From Lepidurus packardi (Eukaryota > Arthropoda > Branchiopoda > Notostraca > Triopsidae): DNA of 64,000 nucleotides. A model generated the notes under the pieces. That model saw only the letters and a list, made by a program, of their open reading frames with translations. It was not told the origin of the DNA and ran no database searches. Both the position numbers and the translations under genes were made by a program. Below are positions 1 through 10,529 of this stretch, piece after piece. The stretch is taken from positions 372,001 to 436,000 of the forward strand of contig JAKZAN010000004.1 in assembly GCA_023053545.1 (NCBI GenBank), in the 5' to 3' direction. Each line of letters begins with the position of its first letter. The first letter of the stretch is position 1.

Positions 1-2916
1 CATTAGCATATTCCCTCAATTCGCTATTGAGGTTACGTTAAGATGGCTGATTTCACTCGACCAAAGCGCAGCTTTCCCTCTCGTGACGCATGACCCGCTA
101 ACACAGAGAACACTTTTTCTCTATACCTCAGCCCCAGAGAGAAAGGGAAGTCGAAAGGAGAACTTTCCTGGGGTACCGCTCTCTCTGAGGGAAACCAAAC
201 GGCTGCTTTTCGGCCCAGCAAAACCCACCAGAAAGAACAGAAAACCGAGCTCAGGCCATAGGAACACGTGTGCGTCAGACAAGGCTCGAGACCCTCGACC
301 CTCTGCTTCACTCTTGCTTCCCCATACATAAGCTCACCGGAGACGGCGATGCTCCACGGAACGAAACAAAAAAGAACGTTTTTTCCCCCCATTTTCCCTT
401 CCCAAAAGCGACCCTAGGAGTTTCCAAGCGGTCCCTTCCACTATACTTGCTGGGTAACCATAAAATGTCAGAAAACAAGCCACTGGTTTACACTGATGCG
501 AACCAACTTTCGACTCCAGGGGGGCGGGGGGGGGGGGGGGGGGGAGGCTGACAAAAATTCCAAATTTGTAGCTCTGGAGGTTTCTAAAACTGGTCAACAA
601 CCTTAATGGGGAATATTTCTTTGCTGTGAGGTCACGTCAACAATGAAAAGATCGTGGTGTAGAGGCTCCGAACCGATCTACCGTGGTTGTGACGTCAACA
701 ATGAAATCGAAATCCCGACTAGACGGGTTTCGAGTTCGCGCAAAACGCAAAAGGCCAAAAAGCCAACATTTTTTGGCTAAACCACATCGGTAGTTAGTTG
801 CGAAGGAAAGAATGCGTGGGTTTGTGGTGGAACAGGTTGCAGCACAATAACAATAAGTAGGCAGCGTTTTAAAAGGCGCCAAATCTTAGGGAAGGACCGC
901 GTGGAGGAAGAAAGCCAAGAATCGTTCGCTTACCTTAACAAAACAGGGACTGAAATACTCCAAAATCAAAACACGGGATGAAATTCATAGCACGTTGAGT
1001 TTAAAAATCCGGTTATTTTTAACGATGCACAACAAATCCCAACACTTAAAAAACAACGTCTTCCACTAAGGTTTGAAACTCGTATAGATAAATGACTCGA
1101 AAGTTCAGCGTGGAATGAGGGAACACACTGCGGCGCTGCTGACTATGTCATCTGAGCTCGTGCCTAGACTCGCTGCTTCTACCTGTCTTTGTGTCCTAGC
1201 CATCCCAGGCTATACCGCGCTTCCTTCGCGAGCCTATCTTTCGCGGCGGGCTCTTTCCCCAACTTTTTGAAACATCCAAGCTGTGGTTTTCACTTTTTAC
1301 CTTCTGTTATGTACTAAATTTATTTATAAAACGTTCGGCAGATGAACCTAATACACCCTCATTAATGCAAATGAACCTAATACACCTAATTAATAAATAA
1401 AAGTACGGATTTTAAGCTTCTTAGCAAGATAGTAAGACTATTTTCAAGAAAATTCCTGAAAGTTCTGGGTTTATTTCCGCATTTATTGCATGGACGTTTT
1501 CTGAAAGCGTAGTTAATCAGAGCATAGTGGCGGGCAATAAGCTGGACTTTCAGGTGAGACTTTTGGAAAGCACTTTCCATAGCATTATCGACTCCGAGGA
1601 ACGGAAAAGAAAGAGGGGCTTGGGATTAAGACCCACTGCGATTCCAAGTCGGTCACGACTCACGCTCTCGCTCTCCTTCCCCCAGCAAGTAATAGCGACT
1701 CCGCTGGAAAGTTGGGGGAGAGTTGGGCCATGGAGTACTCCAAAACCCACCGATCGAGAACCTGGACCCAGTCTACTGTTGCACGCTTTCTCTCATGAAG
1801 AACTATCCCAACTATCCATCTGAACTACCTGACAAAAATCTCTCTTTTCTCTTGCTAACTCCAAGCATCTTGTCTTCACTATTCCCAAGTCCCAAGACTC
1901 CTATGACAAACTGATCTCTCCGCCACCGCCTAGTTCAATCCAATCCCCATCATCAGGTTTACAAAGAATGTGATCTCGTTTCCTAAACGGCGCCAGATTG
2001 AGGACGCTTCACTAGCAACAAAAGGAAACGGGACCGACGAGACCAGTCTGTTTTGCAGGGCATTCAAGGGAGAGAGGGACTCCTCCCCCCTTTTTCCAAC
2101 ACAGAATCGTGCTCAGGAGAAAAAGTGAAAGAGTGAAGTTTAGGCGTGAGTGTTTCGGGGTACTAGCAGGAAAAGCGAAAAATTTCATTTTTAAAAGCAC
2201 CTTTCGGAAAGTAGGTCAGTTTGAGCCATCCGGAGAACGGCGGCCCCCCCAAACCATACCAGAAAGGCAAAAAAAAAAAAAACATGATCGGTGTCGCAAG
2301 TGGTCCGTCTGCTGCTGTACCATCAAGCAACAATGACATTTCCACGTACCTCGTCCAGTCCGCGTCTTTTCAGTCCACAGGTAGACCAGACCTAAAGGGA
2401 AAAGCCCGTCGTGGTGACGTCACAACAAAGAATTCCGTTAGGCAGCCCATACCCCCTGCCAAGCCCGGGAAACCGGTCTTCACTGTTACAGAACGGACAA
2501 AAACAACGTCCTTGTCCATAAAGTTGACCAACATATCCCATATCCCATCGTCAGTGCCTATTCTTCCTCAACTTCGAGCTTCCCGCTTGCTTAATAAGGC
2601 AACTCTCTCTCTCGTCTCTCTTTCTTTCTACTTTGCGTGTCTTGTATTTCGAGCGCTATGAAACCGAGAAGGTAGTACCCACAAACAAAATGGGCAGCGA
2701 TAGTTATGTAAAGAGAAAGGAGAAGTTCATTCGACTTGGCATGATGCAGCGCATTTCCTTCGACTAGCGAGAAATATAGGGCGCTTTCTCGCTCCTCCAA
2801 CACAATTCAAGCGGGCTAAAAACTTCCTGACTTCTCCTGTGGTACCCCCAGGTTAGGATCATGCATGTGATTGATGCTGGAGTATAATAAATGAGGCTCG
2901 GCAAACGATTTCACGA
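1..2916. other. Gene-poor stretch, no gene recognised
   Basis: I see no exon chain with consistent splice phases on either strand. The stretch contains simple-sequence tracts, notably a run of about 20 G near 521-544 and an A run near 2270-2282. The short phrase GTCAACAATGAAA occurs twice about 58 bp apart near 636 and 695. Open frames here are short and show no recognisable domain. Confidence 0.5.
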
Positions 2917-2917
2917 C

Positions 2918-3303
2918 TCCCGTATACCTTAGTTCGATAGAGGCGGTTAGCATGGGGAATTCACAGGTTTCGGGATAACCAGTACATTTAAAAAAAAATC
3001 CTTTGGTTGTGTACTAGCTGTTACAAAAGTAGAACACTTTTGTTTTAGATTGCTTTTAAATCAGACGTGACAAGCCGTTTTCGAGCAACCTGGTTACGAA
3101 CGTTTGATGACTTGATTTGGACATTGTGCTGCTACAGCAAACTGCGGTAGCAAGGGGAACTTTCCGGAAACAAAACAAGCGTAGAAAATATGCCGGCAAT
3201 TTGCTATTTCTTGATTGGTTTACTTTCTATGCATGGCTTTCAGAGAGCAATAACAAACATGAGCGCCATCTGTGTTTTCGCATCAATAAGCTAAGGTACA
3301 CGG
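2918..3303. mobile_element. Candidate TIR element (MITE-like), about 386 bp
   Basis: The left end reads CCGTATACCTTAG (about 2920-2932). The right end reads CTAAGGTACACGG (3291-3303), its near-perfect inverted copy. The last 55-60 bp, including GCGCCATCTGTG and CGCATCAATAAG, recur in the IR introns at 14830-14905 (same orientation) and 16088-16150 (inverted). An internal phrase GGTTGTGTACTAGCTGTTA (about 3005) recurs near 16213 as GGTTGTGCACTAGCTGTTA. No transposase is present. The superfamily is not assigned because no clear target-site duplication is visible. Confidence 0.5.
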
Positions 3304-3360
3304 TTCGAAGTCCGTAAGTCGGGGTTTCCGCTCTTAAGAATAAGAAGCAAACTTTCAAAG

Positions 3361-3640
3361 GTGGGTTGGTGGCTGAAGAGATTGAAGCTTAAAGACACAT
3401 ATCTGTGAAAACTGTAGGGAACAAACAGACACAGTGGAACACAGGTTGCTGTATTGCTCATCATACGGATAAGAAAGAGAAAAATGGAGAAGAAAAGTAG
3501 AACAGATAGGAGTAACCTTTAACATGGAAAATGTATTAGGATTAGGGAAAATTAAACCAGAACGACAATATAAGTTAAGAAACTGTCTAGTAGACTACCT
3601 TAAAGATACTAAATTGATAGAAGTGGTGTATTTTTTTTCC
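3361..3640 (+). mobile_element. Decayed 3' tail of a non-LTR retrotransposon pol ORF
   Basis: In one frame the translation carries a C-x2-C-x8-H-x4-C zinc-binding motif (first Cys codon at 3404, CENC, then EHRLLYC). That motif lies downstream of the reverse transcriptase in R1/Jockey/I-type LINEs. It is followed by an in-frame TAA (about 3470) and then, in the same frame, a basic Lys/Arg/Glu-rich tail up to about 3640. The RT core is absent, so this is a 5'-truncated, inactive remnant. The motif is seen directly. The LINE assignment comes from family knowledge. Confidence 0.6.
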
Positions 3641-4241
3641 TTTCCTCTACCAATAATAAGATCAATAGAAAGTTTGTTTCAGAATAATAATAACCTTTTT
3701 CCAAAAAAAAGAAATGAGAAATATTAAATGGTCAGAAATAGTCGGTAATGTATACGTTAGATGGCACAGTTTTGACTAAAAACAGATCAACAACAACAAG
3801 TCGGGGTTCGTAGTCCTTGAGGCACCTTTAATCTCGTTGGTGCATAACCAATGAGCAGAAATCTGTTACATTCGAAATGCTACTGGTCTGGAATTATCCC
3901 GCTATTTATAGGCTATCGTGTAAAGAGTACAAGGATGCTTCTGTTAAAAAAAAGCTTGGAAAAGGTCAGCGATGAAGTTGGCTTTCCCAGTTAAGCATAT
4001 AATAATATCCTCCAAATTCTTTATCTTAAACGTTCAATTGCAGCGCCTGCTGGCAAGTCCGCGTGAGAGGTTTTCCGGAACAATTCTATGCGAACTAAGC
4101 GTGCTGTTAAAACATCCCAAGTGAGAGTGCTGATACAAAAAAAGACTTGGATAGTTTTGGAACCCCTATCATTCCTAGACAACTATCCATGGAGTACGTA
4201 TAATGGACATAGCTGGCTATTTTACTAACTAGTTATTATAG

Positions 4242-4728
4242 GACCACTTTCAACTTTGAGAATGAACTATGTTACGTCGAAGAAAGTACTTCAGAGCAAT
4301 GTACAACTCCTGTTCCGTTTTGCCAAACTCCGGTTTCCTTGTGCTCTATTTCATCGGAAGACCAAGAGTTGTCTTGTAAGTGATAAACCATTAGCGTCAT
4401 TTGGTTTATGTCAGACTTTTTTTTATTCATAGCTGCTAGTCGGATTAGTACACCCACTGCATCATTGACTGACGTTGAATCTGTTAGTCAACCGGGTCCG
4501 CGTAAGTCTCAGCACATTGTCTTAATCTACAAATTTCATTATTGACTTTTAGGCAAAAGAGCCAAACTTACATCAACTTCCGCCATAGATCGCTTGGTTT
4601 CTTCGTCAGAAAACAACTCGAAGAAACTAACTGGAGCGGCATGTGCCCTATCAGCCTCCGTGGCATCTGCTTTAGCTGGAATACGAACTCTGTCCGATTC
4701 AGAAGCCTTTGGTCAGTTTGTATGTTAA
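4242..4728 (+). CDS. Uncharacterised protein, 3' part of a multi-exon gene
   Basis: Three exons (4242-4375, 4433-4501, 4553-4728) join through GTAAGT donors and AG acceptors with every junction in phase 1, ending at TAA 4726-4728. Introns are 57 and 51 bp, typical of this window. The encoded C-terminal fragment is about 126 aa, rich in Ser, Thr and Ala, with a basic PRKRAKL patch that could be a nuclear signal. The end, DSEAFGQFV, loosely recalls C-terminal motifs of MADF/BESS-type DNA-binding proteins, but no MADF domain was found upstream. The 5' exons are not identified. The exon chain is seen in the sequence; the product is unknown. Confidence 0.45.
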
Positions 4729-6352
4729 TTAAACTGGGAAAATTAAATAAACTGGAAAGATAGTTGTTAAAGCAGTTTAAAGTGGTCTTTAAGGCTGGGT
4801 TCGGGACGCTTACAAGAACTGAGAAAATTTCTCTTTGGGAAAGTACAATAGTCCGTGTTGTCACGAAGAGATTTGGCAGTATTGTTGTCACAGCACCATG
4901 TTAAGAACGTCATAACAATTGCTCGGCCCAAATCATATCGTGCAAGATATATTTTTTATATATTATCACGCAATGCTTTACAGTTAATAAGGTTCTTTAC
5001 AGCTAAGACGATTAGCTTTAGGCTGAATAATAATTAGCTTTTGGGAAAAGAAAGCGGAAAATTTCTGCCGAATCGTGAATATTATTCGCAAAGCACAAAG
5101 GCAATGTATTGACCGCATATACTGAAATTTTCCATTTCAGTCATTGTTTAGCAAAAGAAAACGTATTCTCGAGAGAAATAGAAAAAAAAATTGTCCACAT
5201 TCTTCAAATCAAACTAGGCATGATTTTCATTTTCATTTTTCGCCACTCGGGGACAACAGTGACAAACACAGAAAAATGACCCTTAGGTTGCTCAGAGGCT
5301 CTTTTATTTGCCTGAAATAATTACCTCTGTTTCGATATCATGAACTATTTAAAACTTATTAACCAAAAGGAGAAGGCTGCAGAGAAGTGTCCGTCAAAGT
5401 TAAAGGGACCAACTTCCACAAGTGAAGGGAGGAAGAAAGGGAAAAAAATTAATAGCATAATAAATTAAATCAAACGCTTACACATCAAAGCAAATTATGT
5501 GGTAAATAAGCTAAATGATAAAACTAATTATATGTAGAATTTTCAATTAATGATGACAAATGCAGAGTAAGATAAACAGGGATACAAAGTACTTCACAAT
5601 ACGCAGTATACGCTCTATAGAAGCTCTTCGTATTTTCCCGCGTGGGTTCTTCGCCTCTGGTGGTTGGCTACAAAACTACCACGACATCCTGAAAAGCATT
5701 CAAAACGATGAGACCCTTGCGTGGCTATTTGCCTTGTAAATACTACTACGCATTAGATTAGTTTAGCAAGTCTCTGTTGAAGTTTCATGGTTGAAAACGA
5801 AACGGCCATGGATTCATCTTTGATTACACAGTTAATTCTGGTTTGGTCTTTGTCTTTTAGGTAAGTTTCTTCTTTCGTTTACCCAAACCAAGCCAGTCAG
5901 TGTGATACCCGCTACTCGTCAAGCAAGAGGTGTTCTTTTAAGTCCAAGGTGCTGATAGTTGCTAAAGAGAAATGTCTCAATGCCTGGGACATTTCTTCTT
6001 ACCTTGCTGTTAGGCAAGAAACTTTCTTCTGCAGGGCACTGTGCCCTTGGAGTTGGATGCTTGGAAGCTGCTGGGGACTCTAGGGCTATCAATGCGCCTA
6101 CCATACTTGCAATGACGTCTAGAAGTCTCCGCCTGGATGAAACCTCGTGAAAACTTTCCGGCCTCGTGAAACTTGGTCTCCTGTTCGGCTAGTAGGGTAA
6201 CGAAGTTCGGTATTCACACCCATGCCGATGCCTCACTAGGATCACTTACTAGTTTGTTAAAAACTGTTGAATTACGAGAGAAAACCCTGTTCCGACTGCG
6301 CTACGTTCCGATTGCAACCCTACTGTCTTATAGCGCGTTCCACATGATGCTG
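4729..6352. other. AT-rich intergenic region
   Basis: No supported gene. Short open frames (for example 5959-6150) have no domain or consistent splice context. The first exons of the Ig-like gene at 7.1 kb could lie here, but I cannot identify them. Confidence 0.4.
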
Positions 6353-6438
6353 TGAGAAGCCAACAGGTCTAACAGGTCATGAAGCCAACAGGTCATGATG
6401 CTATGAGAAGCCAACATGAGAAGCCAACAGGTCTTCCA
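6353..6438. repeat. Short imperfect tandem repeat
   Basis: The phrase GAGAAGCCAACAGGTC and shortened versions (GAAGCCAACAGGTCATG, GAGAAGCCAACATGA) recur four to five times in under 90 bp. No coding role is visible. Confidence 0.6.
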
Positions 6439-6600
6439 GTTTAAAAACCTGGAGATAAGAATTACACTACGTGTATTATATTGTTGCAAAACGATCACTC
6501 GAGTTGAAAACTGGTAGTTGGATTGGGAATGCATTAGCTTTCAGCTTAGGGTAACGATTCGCGTCCACTTTCGTTGATGGAGCACGAAACACCAGGAAAC
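6427..6600 (+). repeat. Dispersed repeat related to the flanks of the TTAGG arrays
   Basis: This segment shares its order of phrases with 12808-13135: AGGT-TCCAGTTT, GAGATAA, a TGTATTAT block, CACTCGA, then TGGTAGTTGGATTG, CATTAG, and TTTCGTTGATG. At this copy the place occupied by the TTAGG array is only about 20 bp (around TTCAGCTTAGGGTAACG). Confidence 0.55.
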
Positions 6601-7129
6601 TTTGGTTAGTTTTTTGGTGAACCAATTCAATGTTTTTTTAATTGTTTATATCTAGGCTAACACTATTGAAACTATATCACAATAATAGGATTAGTAGCGA
6701 GCGGGTTCTGGCACGTCCACGCACGCTGCTGATCGCTACGAGTTCGTGACGTCTCTGACGAGGGAAAATTTCAACGGTGTAATTTAAAAGTTCCATTACA
6801 AATCGAGTAGAATTCCTCAACATATCAATGTAGTCTATAAAGTAGCTTTTGGTCATTTCGAGAATGTTTTCGACAATTGTCTGGTGAGATTTATAGACTC
6901 GGATATATTGGTCGTTCAAAGTTTGACTCTGCTTTTCTTATTGCAGCTGAGCACTTACTCCACCGTTACGGGTAGTCATTTTAGAGATGTTTTCTTTTAG
7001 CATCTCAGTTAAAATGAACCTTAGGTATATACTTATCGACGTCGAATTACTCATTAGCAGACTTGCACTACAACATCAGTGATGGACTGAATGTGCGTGC
7101 GTATTTCATAGATTTCGTTTCCCCCACAG
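6601..7129. other. No supported gene; weak minus-strand open frame
   Basis: A minus-strand open frame (about 6950-6677) reads like ordinary protein but has no recognisable domain and no clear splice partners. It could be a stray exon or chance. The acceptor of the downstream Ig-like gene lies at 7128-7129. Confidence 0.3.
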
Positions 7130-7964
7130 GATTGGCGTATAGCGAAGTTAATATTACTGCAGTGAAACCTGTTCGACTGGGGGACACTTTCAGTGTGTCC
7201 TGCAAAGTTTCTAGTAAAATCACGCAATGCTTCTGGGAAATAAACGAAATCCTGATGATGGCACCCGCACTGCGTGTTTTAGAACCGACTTCGAGCAACG
7301 GAACTTGGGAGTGCGGCGTTGAGGTAGGATGGCAACTATACACATTCTGTTTACGTAGCCTTCTAAACGTGTCTAGGGGCAGGCGGAGGCTACTGTAGAT
7401 TTGAGTGGTTCTTGGGTGTGCAAAGACTTTACTGAATCTGGTGACGGAGTTGCTCAGCAAGCTGGAACTACGGTTACTTTTATAAGTATACATGATTGTA
7501 CTTGATCTCCCTTTTTAACACTTGTAATGGTCTATTTCCTGTAAAGTGTACCTAGTGTAAGCCGCGCCCTCGAACCACTCGCACGACGATCACTGCTGGC
7601 GAGGAAAAGATTTCTACTGCGTTGTCAACGACGCGCGTCCGGTTCCAAATGTGGTATGGAAGATTGGTAAATGCTAAACTTTCTTAAGGCAAAGGCTGTT
7701 TGGTTTAAAGATAGCGTTTTCATCTTTGTAGGGGATATTGAAATTGATAGCAAGGATTATGCAGTGTATTCGCAAGTGGGCCAGAATACAAAAGCTACTA
7801 TGAACAGCGTTTTGAAACGATGGTTCGTACCAGAAGATAACCATAAAGTATTACAGTGTACTGCAGAAGGCGACTGGCTCAGAAAGGAGCAATCAACTGC
7901 AGTTGATTACTACTTACATTTCAGTGTAGTTCGTGTTAACCTCGCCTTTAAAAAGAATGCTTGA
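7130..7964 (+). CDS. Ig-like domain protein (5' end not found)
   Basis: Four exons are visible: 7130-7323, 7383-7485, 7562-7666 and 7732-7964 (TGA 7962-7964). The first junction is phase 0 and the next two are phase 1. The translation has repeated immunoglobulin-fold signatures: FSVSCKVSS with a following CFWEIN and GTWECGV; SGSWVCKDF; KDFYCVVNDARP with VVWKIG; and VLQCTAEGDW near the end. The spaced Cys/Trp pattern suggests two or three degenerate extracellular Ig-like domains. No transmembrane helix is seen after the last domain, so the product may be secreted. The signal peptide and first exon lie upstream and were not found. The acceptor at 7561 is weak. The Ig assignment comes from motif reading only. 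Confidence 0.5.
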
Positions 7965-8802
7965 CACCAGTAAAGAAATTATCCCTTGTATAGTAAACAT
8001 AAAAGTTTGGAAATTGATTTGAAGTAAAACCGATTACATTAATAATAAGAGTGCAGATTTTCCAGTTCGTGACGACTTTCAAGCTAAGGAATGGTCTGAC
8101 AGCCATTGTCCATATTTCTGGGCATTCGCAATTTTAGCTGTTATCGTAGTTTGCTAGCTTTTTTTTCTCAAGGAAGCTAGGTATTCTGACAGGGTTAGAC
8201 TAGTCTTTGAAGTAATGTCACGCCTGTGTTATCTGTGACATACTTTCCTGGTTGATACTGGATTTCGAGGTGCGGATGACCAGGATCCGAATTTGGTGGT
8301 GAAGGACGCGAGGCGTAGTAGATGCTCGCTAAACCATATTACGTTTGACCGAATTGTTCAAAAGGGGCACGTAACAATTAATGACTGCTGCATAGTATGA
8401 AGGTTTATAAAGGCCACCTTTGCATTATGATTCAAGTGACAGTTTTGCTTTTCACTATCCTCTGTTTTGAATATTGTATTTCGTTTTGGTTCTTTCAACT
8501 TTTGGATCTCATTTTTCTAATCCTTCTGATTTCTTTATCTGCACCCTAGAGAAATCAAGGAAAACGTGTCTTAGTTGGTGGAACTGGCGGTTCGGTATTC
8601 TGTATTCTCAAATGTGGCGATAACGTTGTAATAGTCAGTTTAAATGGGATATAACAAGTTGTATTTATGACCGACTATTAACTGGCCCGGTACAGGTTGG
8701 TAAACAAGAGGATAAGGGTTCGCTTTAGGTAGCTCGGACTGCGGAGTAGCTGGATGCGGCTCGGGAGTGCAGCGGGCTCGGCTTCAGGATTATCGCCCGG
8801 AG
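7965..8802. other. Intergenic region left of the tandem array
   Basis: No gene or RNA gene recognised. Homology to the IR intron sequence at about 16783 begins abruptly near 8803, so a deletion or breakpoint probably lies at about 8800. Confidence 0.4.
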
Positions 8803-9165
8803 ACCATGGAAACGATGATGGTTATAAGCAAAAATCGCCATTGCTGTGGCCAAATCTACGACTGTGCCACACTTTACTCCGCAAGCGTCGCAGTGTAGCC
8901 ATGCCCTATCTATAGTATGTATGATCTAAGGTGTACTTCAAGAAGTTGATCATGTTTTGTCAGAAGGGGGCACTGACGTCATACCCGTTCTCAATGTAAT
9001 TGCATAAGCTCCAAAAACGTTTTTAAAATAAGCAGAAAGAGATTATGGAAAAATTATGCTTTTTTAAATGTCTTAATAGGAAAATCTAGTCCAATCAGTT
9101 CCTACAGTTTGTGTATATGATTTATTTGAAGTTTTAAAAATATGACTCTAGATAAAAAAATTAAT
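8803..9165. repeat. Diverged left edge of the array (old IR intron paralog)
   Basis: This segment aligns with 16790-17147 and 29406-29763, with scattered substitutions and small indels. Near position 9166, at GGGAAAACG, identity becomes complete. The repeat arm GCCATGCCCTATCTATAGTATGTATGATCTAAGGTGTAC (about 8898-8935) matches the arm at about 16890-16926. This is the expected edge of an unequal-crossover array. Confidence 0.7.
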
Positions 9166-9407
9166 GGGAAAACGTATTAACAAAAGCTTACTAGTTGCAC
9201 TAGGTAAATACATCCCATGCATTACTCTCACAATCTAATTTCATTATATTCCACAGATAATAAGAATGTTCGAATCCAAGTTGGCTACACAGCGCCACTA
9301 GAGGTTGGAGTACACCGTGGTCTTAAGGTATACAGGGGCCACAAATTCAATGCAGTATGGATGCTAGCTTAACCCAGTTAAAAATTGGATAAAAACAAAT
9401 AGCTTAC

Positions 9408-9471
9408 CTAAGGTTCTTCCTAAACTGTCCTGGGCTAGGAGCAGTACGACGAGACATTTCAATAGCCTCAT
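9408..9471 (-). pseudogene. Orphan first exon of an ionotropic receptor gene
   Basis: Identical to the signal-peptide exons at 17390-17453 and 30006-30069: an ATG, a hydrophobic leader (MRLLKCLVVLLLAQ) and a GTAAGC donor in phase 1. In the other copies the next exon lies about 1.3 kb to the left. Here, left of 9166, only a diverged intron remnant and then unrelated sequence with the plus-strand Ig-like gene are present. No IR body can be found, so this exon cannot make the receptor. It probably retains the IR half of the bidirectional promoter next to the intact CUB gene. Confidence 0.75.
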
Positions 9472-10483
9472 CCCGGACGCCACGTTTAGTGATTGACTAT
9501 ATAGGTAGTATTTGGGGCAGCTTGGCTTCTACTGGTCCGGGTAACTACAACAGCCACACCATTTATATACTCCCAATGTGCTGAGATTAGCTCATTTATT
9601 AACCGGGCCTGTTATGTGCTAGTTGTCAGGAAATCGCCTGCGGGTAGGAGAACTCTCGGGATCTTCTGCTTAGTACTTAAAGTGGCATAATATCGTGCCT
9701 TATACCTTACTCCGCCCTTCAAGTTATACAGCTTTGGACGCTCCCAGGCTCCCTATTAGAGGTGGATTTCAGTAAACACATTTCTAATGGATGTGATTTG
9801 GGGTTGGGCTTTAGATCCTACCGTTTTGATCAGTTACCTAAATTATTCACCTCTGCAAAATGCAAAACGGATTAGCGGGCCGCAAAGTATATCTACATCC
9901 TACTAACGCCTTGGACTGAAAACATTCCAAGTCTGTAATTAAATGTTTTTTGTGGGTTTTTGGTGTAATGCGTAGCGTAGGCGGAATCCTTTTGTTAGTT
10001 TTTTACTGAACTTCCTGGGATTTATAGGAGCATAATTGTCAGGGCCTGCTCTTCCAAGAGGCTTGTGCAAGGTCCGGTATTTTTTTCCAACAGAAATGAA
10101 TGAGCTTGGTTTGGTCCATGGTGAATTGGGGTTGTAAGTCATGGCTTCATTTGGAGAGTAAAGAGAAACGTTTAAATTGTACGTGCTTTTACTAAAATAT
10201 TCATAAAAATTACCTGAACTTTTTAAGTAAATTAATTTTGCTCCGAACTTTCGTAGTTTCACCCTTTTCTAAGTAAGCTTCACGTATTTTTACTTTTCAT
10301 TTTTACGGTGTATGCAATTAGGGGACCGCTCAACGCATAAAAACTATAGGGTGAACCACAACTGTTATTTACCCGTTTACCGACTATAGGACTTTGCTCT
10401 ATGCCGACTAAACAGCAACCAACTTCCTAGATAAATGCGTTTTTACCATATGCAAAGAAAAAAGAAAACGCACAACTAGGTAT
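9472..10483. promoter_or_regulatory. Intergenic region between divergent IR and CUB genes
   Basis: About 1 kb separates the IR start codon (minus) from the CUB promoter (plus), and it is conserved in all three copies. A 107-codon minus-strand frame (9939-10262) lies inside it. It has no domain and no spliced context, so I treat it as probable 5'-leader or chance. Shared regulation of the two genes is an inference from the geometry only. Confidence 0.4.
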
Positions 10484-10510
10484 TATAAAAGGAGTGTGGT
10501 ATCAGTCAGT
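10484..10510 (+). promoter_or_regulatory. CUB gene core promoter (TATA plus Inr)
   Basis: TATAAAA lies at 10484-10490, followed by two overlapping arthropod initiator matches TCAGT (10502-10506 and 10506-10510), 20-24 bp downstream. The start codon follows at 10530, giving a short leader. The same promoter is repeated at about 18466 and 31082 in front of the broken copies. Confidence 0.65.
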
Positions 10511-10529
10511 CGGCACAAGTATCGCAGCC

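Noticed and set aside
3295..3320. GGTTCGAAGTCC resembling a tRNA T-loop
   Set aside because: No acceptor stem, D-arm or anticodon arm can be folded around it. It is the edge of a TIR element.
6677..6919. Minus-strand frame with protein-like composition
   Set aside because: No domain, no clear donor or acceptor, single exon only. Not enough to call a gene.
9939..10262. 107-codon minus-strand frame, conserved in all three array copies
   Set aside because: Conservation is explained by recent duplication of the whole unit. No domain, no splice partners, and it lies in the promoter region of the IR and CUB genes.
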